Positions 63,341-64,000 of a stretch of DNA of 64,000 nt are shown here, one piece after another (position 1 is the stretch's first letter; the number at the start of each line of letters is the position of its first letter). This stretch comes from an uncultured Sutterella sp. Its GTDB lineage: Bacteria; Pseudomonadota; Gammaproteobacteria; Burkholderiales; Burkholderiaceae_F. A model generated the notes under the pieces. The model did not search any database, was not told the origin of the DNA, and saw only the letters and a list, made by a program, of their open reading frames with translations. Position numbers and translations under genes: made by a program. The stretch covers positions 1-64,000 of the forward strand of contig CAJMKD010000006.1 in the NCBI GenBank assembly GCA_905213905.1. Reading direction: 5' to 3'.

Positions 63341-64000
63341 TCAGCGCTTCTCGCCCGTGCGCTCAAGCACGGCGGCAAAAAAGCCGTCGGTGTTGTTCAC
63401 GTGCGGCAGCAGCTGCATGTAGGCGCCGAAGCGCTCCCACTGCGAATCCGGGAAGCGGATGCGCTGCTCCTCAAAGACGTCCTTGGCGGGGAGAAGCCGC
63501 CACTCCGGATTCGCGGCGAGAAACGCCTCAACGACATCCTGATTTTCGCGCCTTAAAAGCGAGCAGGTTGCATACACCAGACGCCCGCCCGACTTCACGA
63601 GCTTCGAAGCGTTTTCAAGCACGCTCTTCTGAATCGCATTGATGCGGTCGAGCTCTTCGGGCGAGAGACGCCACTTGAGGTCCGGATTGCGCCGAAGCGT
63701 GCCGGTGCCCGTGCAGGGCGCGTCGATGAGCACGCGGTCGAATTTCCCGCGCAGGCGCTTGACGCGCGGATCCTGTTCGCTGCGGATCGCTGCGGGGTGC
63801 ACGTTCGTGAGGCCGGCGCGGCGCATGCGGGGCGCCATGCCCGCCAAGCGCTTCTCATTGACGTCGAAGGCGTAGAGGCTGCCCGTCGACCGCATGAGCG
63901 CGCCGATGGCGAGCGTCTTGCCGCCCGCGCCCGCGCAGAAGTCGCAGATCATTTCGCGCCGCCGCGCCCCGAGGAGCCGCGCAATCAGCTGGCTGCCTTC
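63341..64000 (-). CDS. RsmB/NOP-family rRNA m5C methyltransferase, 3' part (5' end outside window)
   Basis: The catalytic domain is visible and the frame runs off the right edge. CDFCAGAGGKTLAIGA is the SAM-binding motif, DAPCTGTGTLRRNPD holds one catalytic cysteine and VYATCSLLRREN the other. This fits RsmB-type enzymes that methylate C967 of 16S rRNA or related proteins such as RsmF. The N-terminal domain, needed to choose between them, is not present here. Confidence 0.88.
   Translation of the reverse strand, partial: EGSQLIARLLGARRREMICDFCAGAGGKTLAIGALMRSTGSLYAFDVNEKRLAGMAPRMRRAGLTNVHPAAIRSEQDPRVKRLRGKFDRVLIDAPCTGTGTLRRNPDLKWRLSPEELDRINAIQKSVLENASKLVKSGGRLVYATCSLLRRENQDVVEAFLAANPEWRLLPAKDVFEEQRIRFPDSQWERFGAYMQLLPHVNNTDGFFAAVLERTGEKR

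Overview
The window looks like chromosome from a high-GC betaproteobacterium of the order Burkholderiales, most likely a gut-type Sutterellaceae (Sutterella-like). This is inferred from three things: the gene order leuS-lptE-holA-proA, the rpsP-rimM-trmD-rplS operon, and the mix of ETF, a Tat-exported flavocytochrome-c-type flavoprotein, arylsulfate sulfotransferase and the imuAB pair. No 16S gene is present, so genus is a guess.

Layout. 1-10.7 kb: end of an asparaginase gene, tRNA-Arg(CCU), uvrD (minus), then leuS, lptE, holA, proA and an RlmL-type rRNA methyltransferase (plus). 10.7-16.6 kb (minus): a GldA-like dehydrogenase, the ribosomal operon rpsP-rimM-trmD-rplS and etfBA. 16.8-19.4 kb (minus, lower GC): an exported flavoprotein and a Crp/Fnr-type regulator. 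19.4-26.3 kb (minus): a YqaA membrane protein, the glycerol-3-phosphate importer ugpBAEC, proC and yggS. 26.3-34.1 kb is the accessory zone. It holds an AAA_14/DUF4143 ATPase behind four 16-bp repeats spaced exactly 33 bp, gene debris, imuA-imuB without dnaE2, queH, and an IS110 element with a candidate bridge-RNA region. 34.1-39.6 kb: two transporters, an M20 amidohydrolase and an orphan peptide-binding protein. 39.9-45 kb: gltX, tRNA-Glu(CUC), a methyltransferase, an orphan AbrB-type protein and rhlE. 45-56.5 kb: two complete RpoD-like sigma factors, a ProXp-type deacylase, dnaG, a DUF4143 protein lacking its ATPase half, rpsU and yqeY. This is a rearranged macromolecular-synthesis locus. 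56.6-64 kb: tsaD, rpmG-rpmB, ispH, ybaK, a LysR regulator divergent from an arylsulfate sulfotransferase, and the 3' part of an RsmB-type methyltransferase.

Most genes are housekeeping: translation, tRNA charging and proofreading, replication, transcription and proline synthesis. The points most worth attention are the 33-bp-period operator array, a nested 115-nt RNA fold between rpsP and rimM, tandem terminator hairpins with an alternative pairing in the etfBA leader, the second RpoD with a hairpin directly behind its promoter, the ATPase-less DUF4143 protein with its own palindromic operator, and a tRNA-Glu with C instead of U at position 33. Many long open frames lie antisense to GC-rich genes and were treated as shadows.
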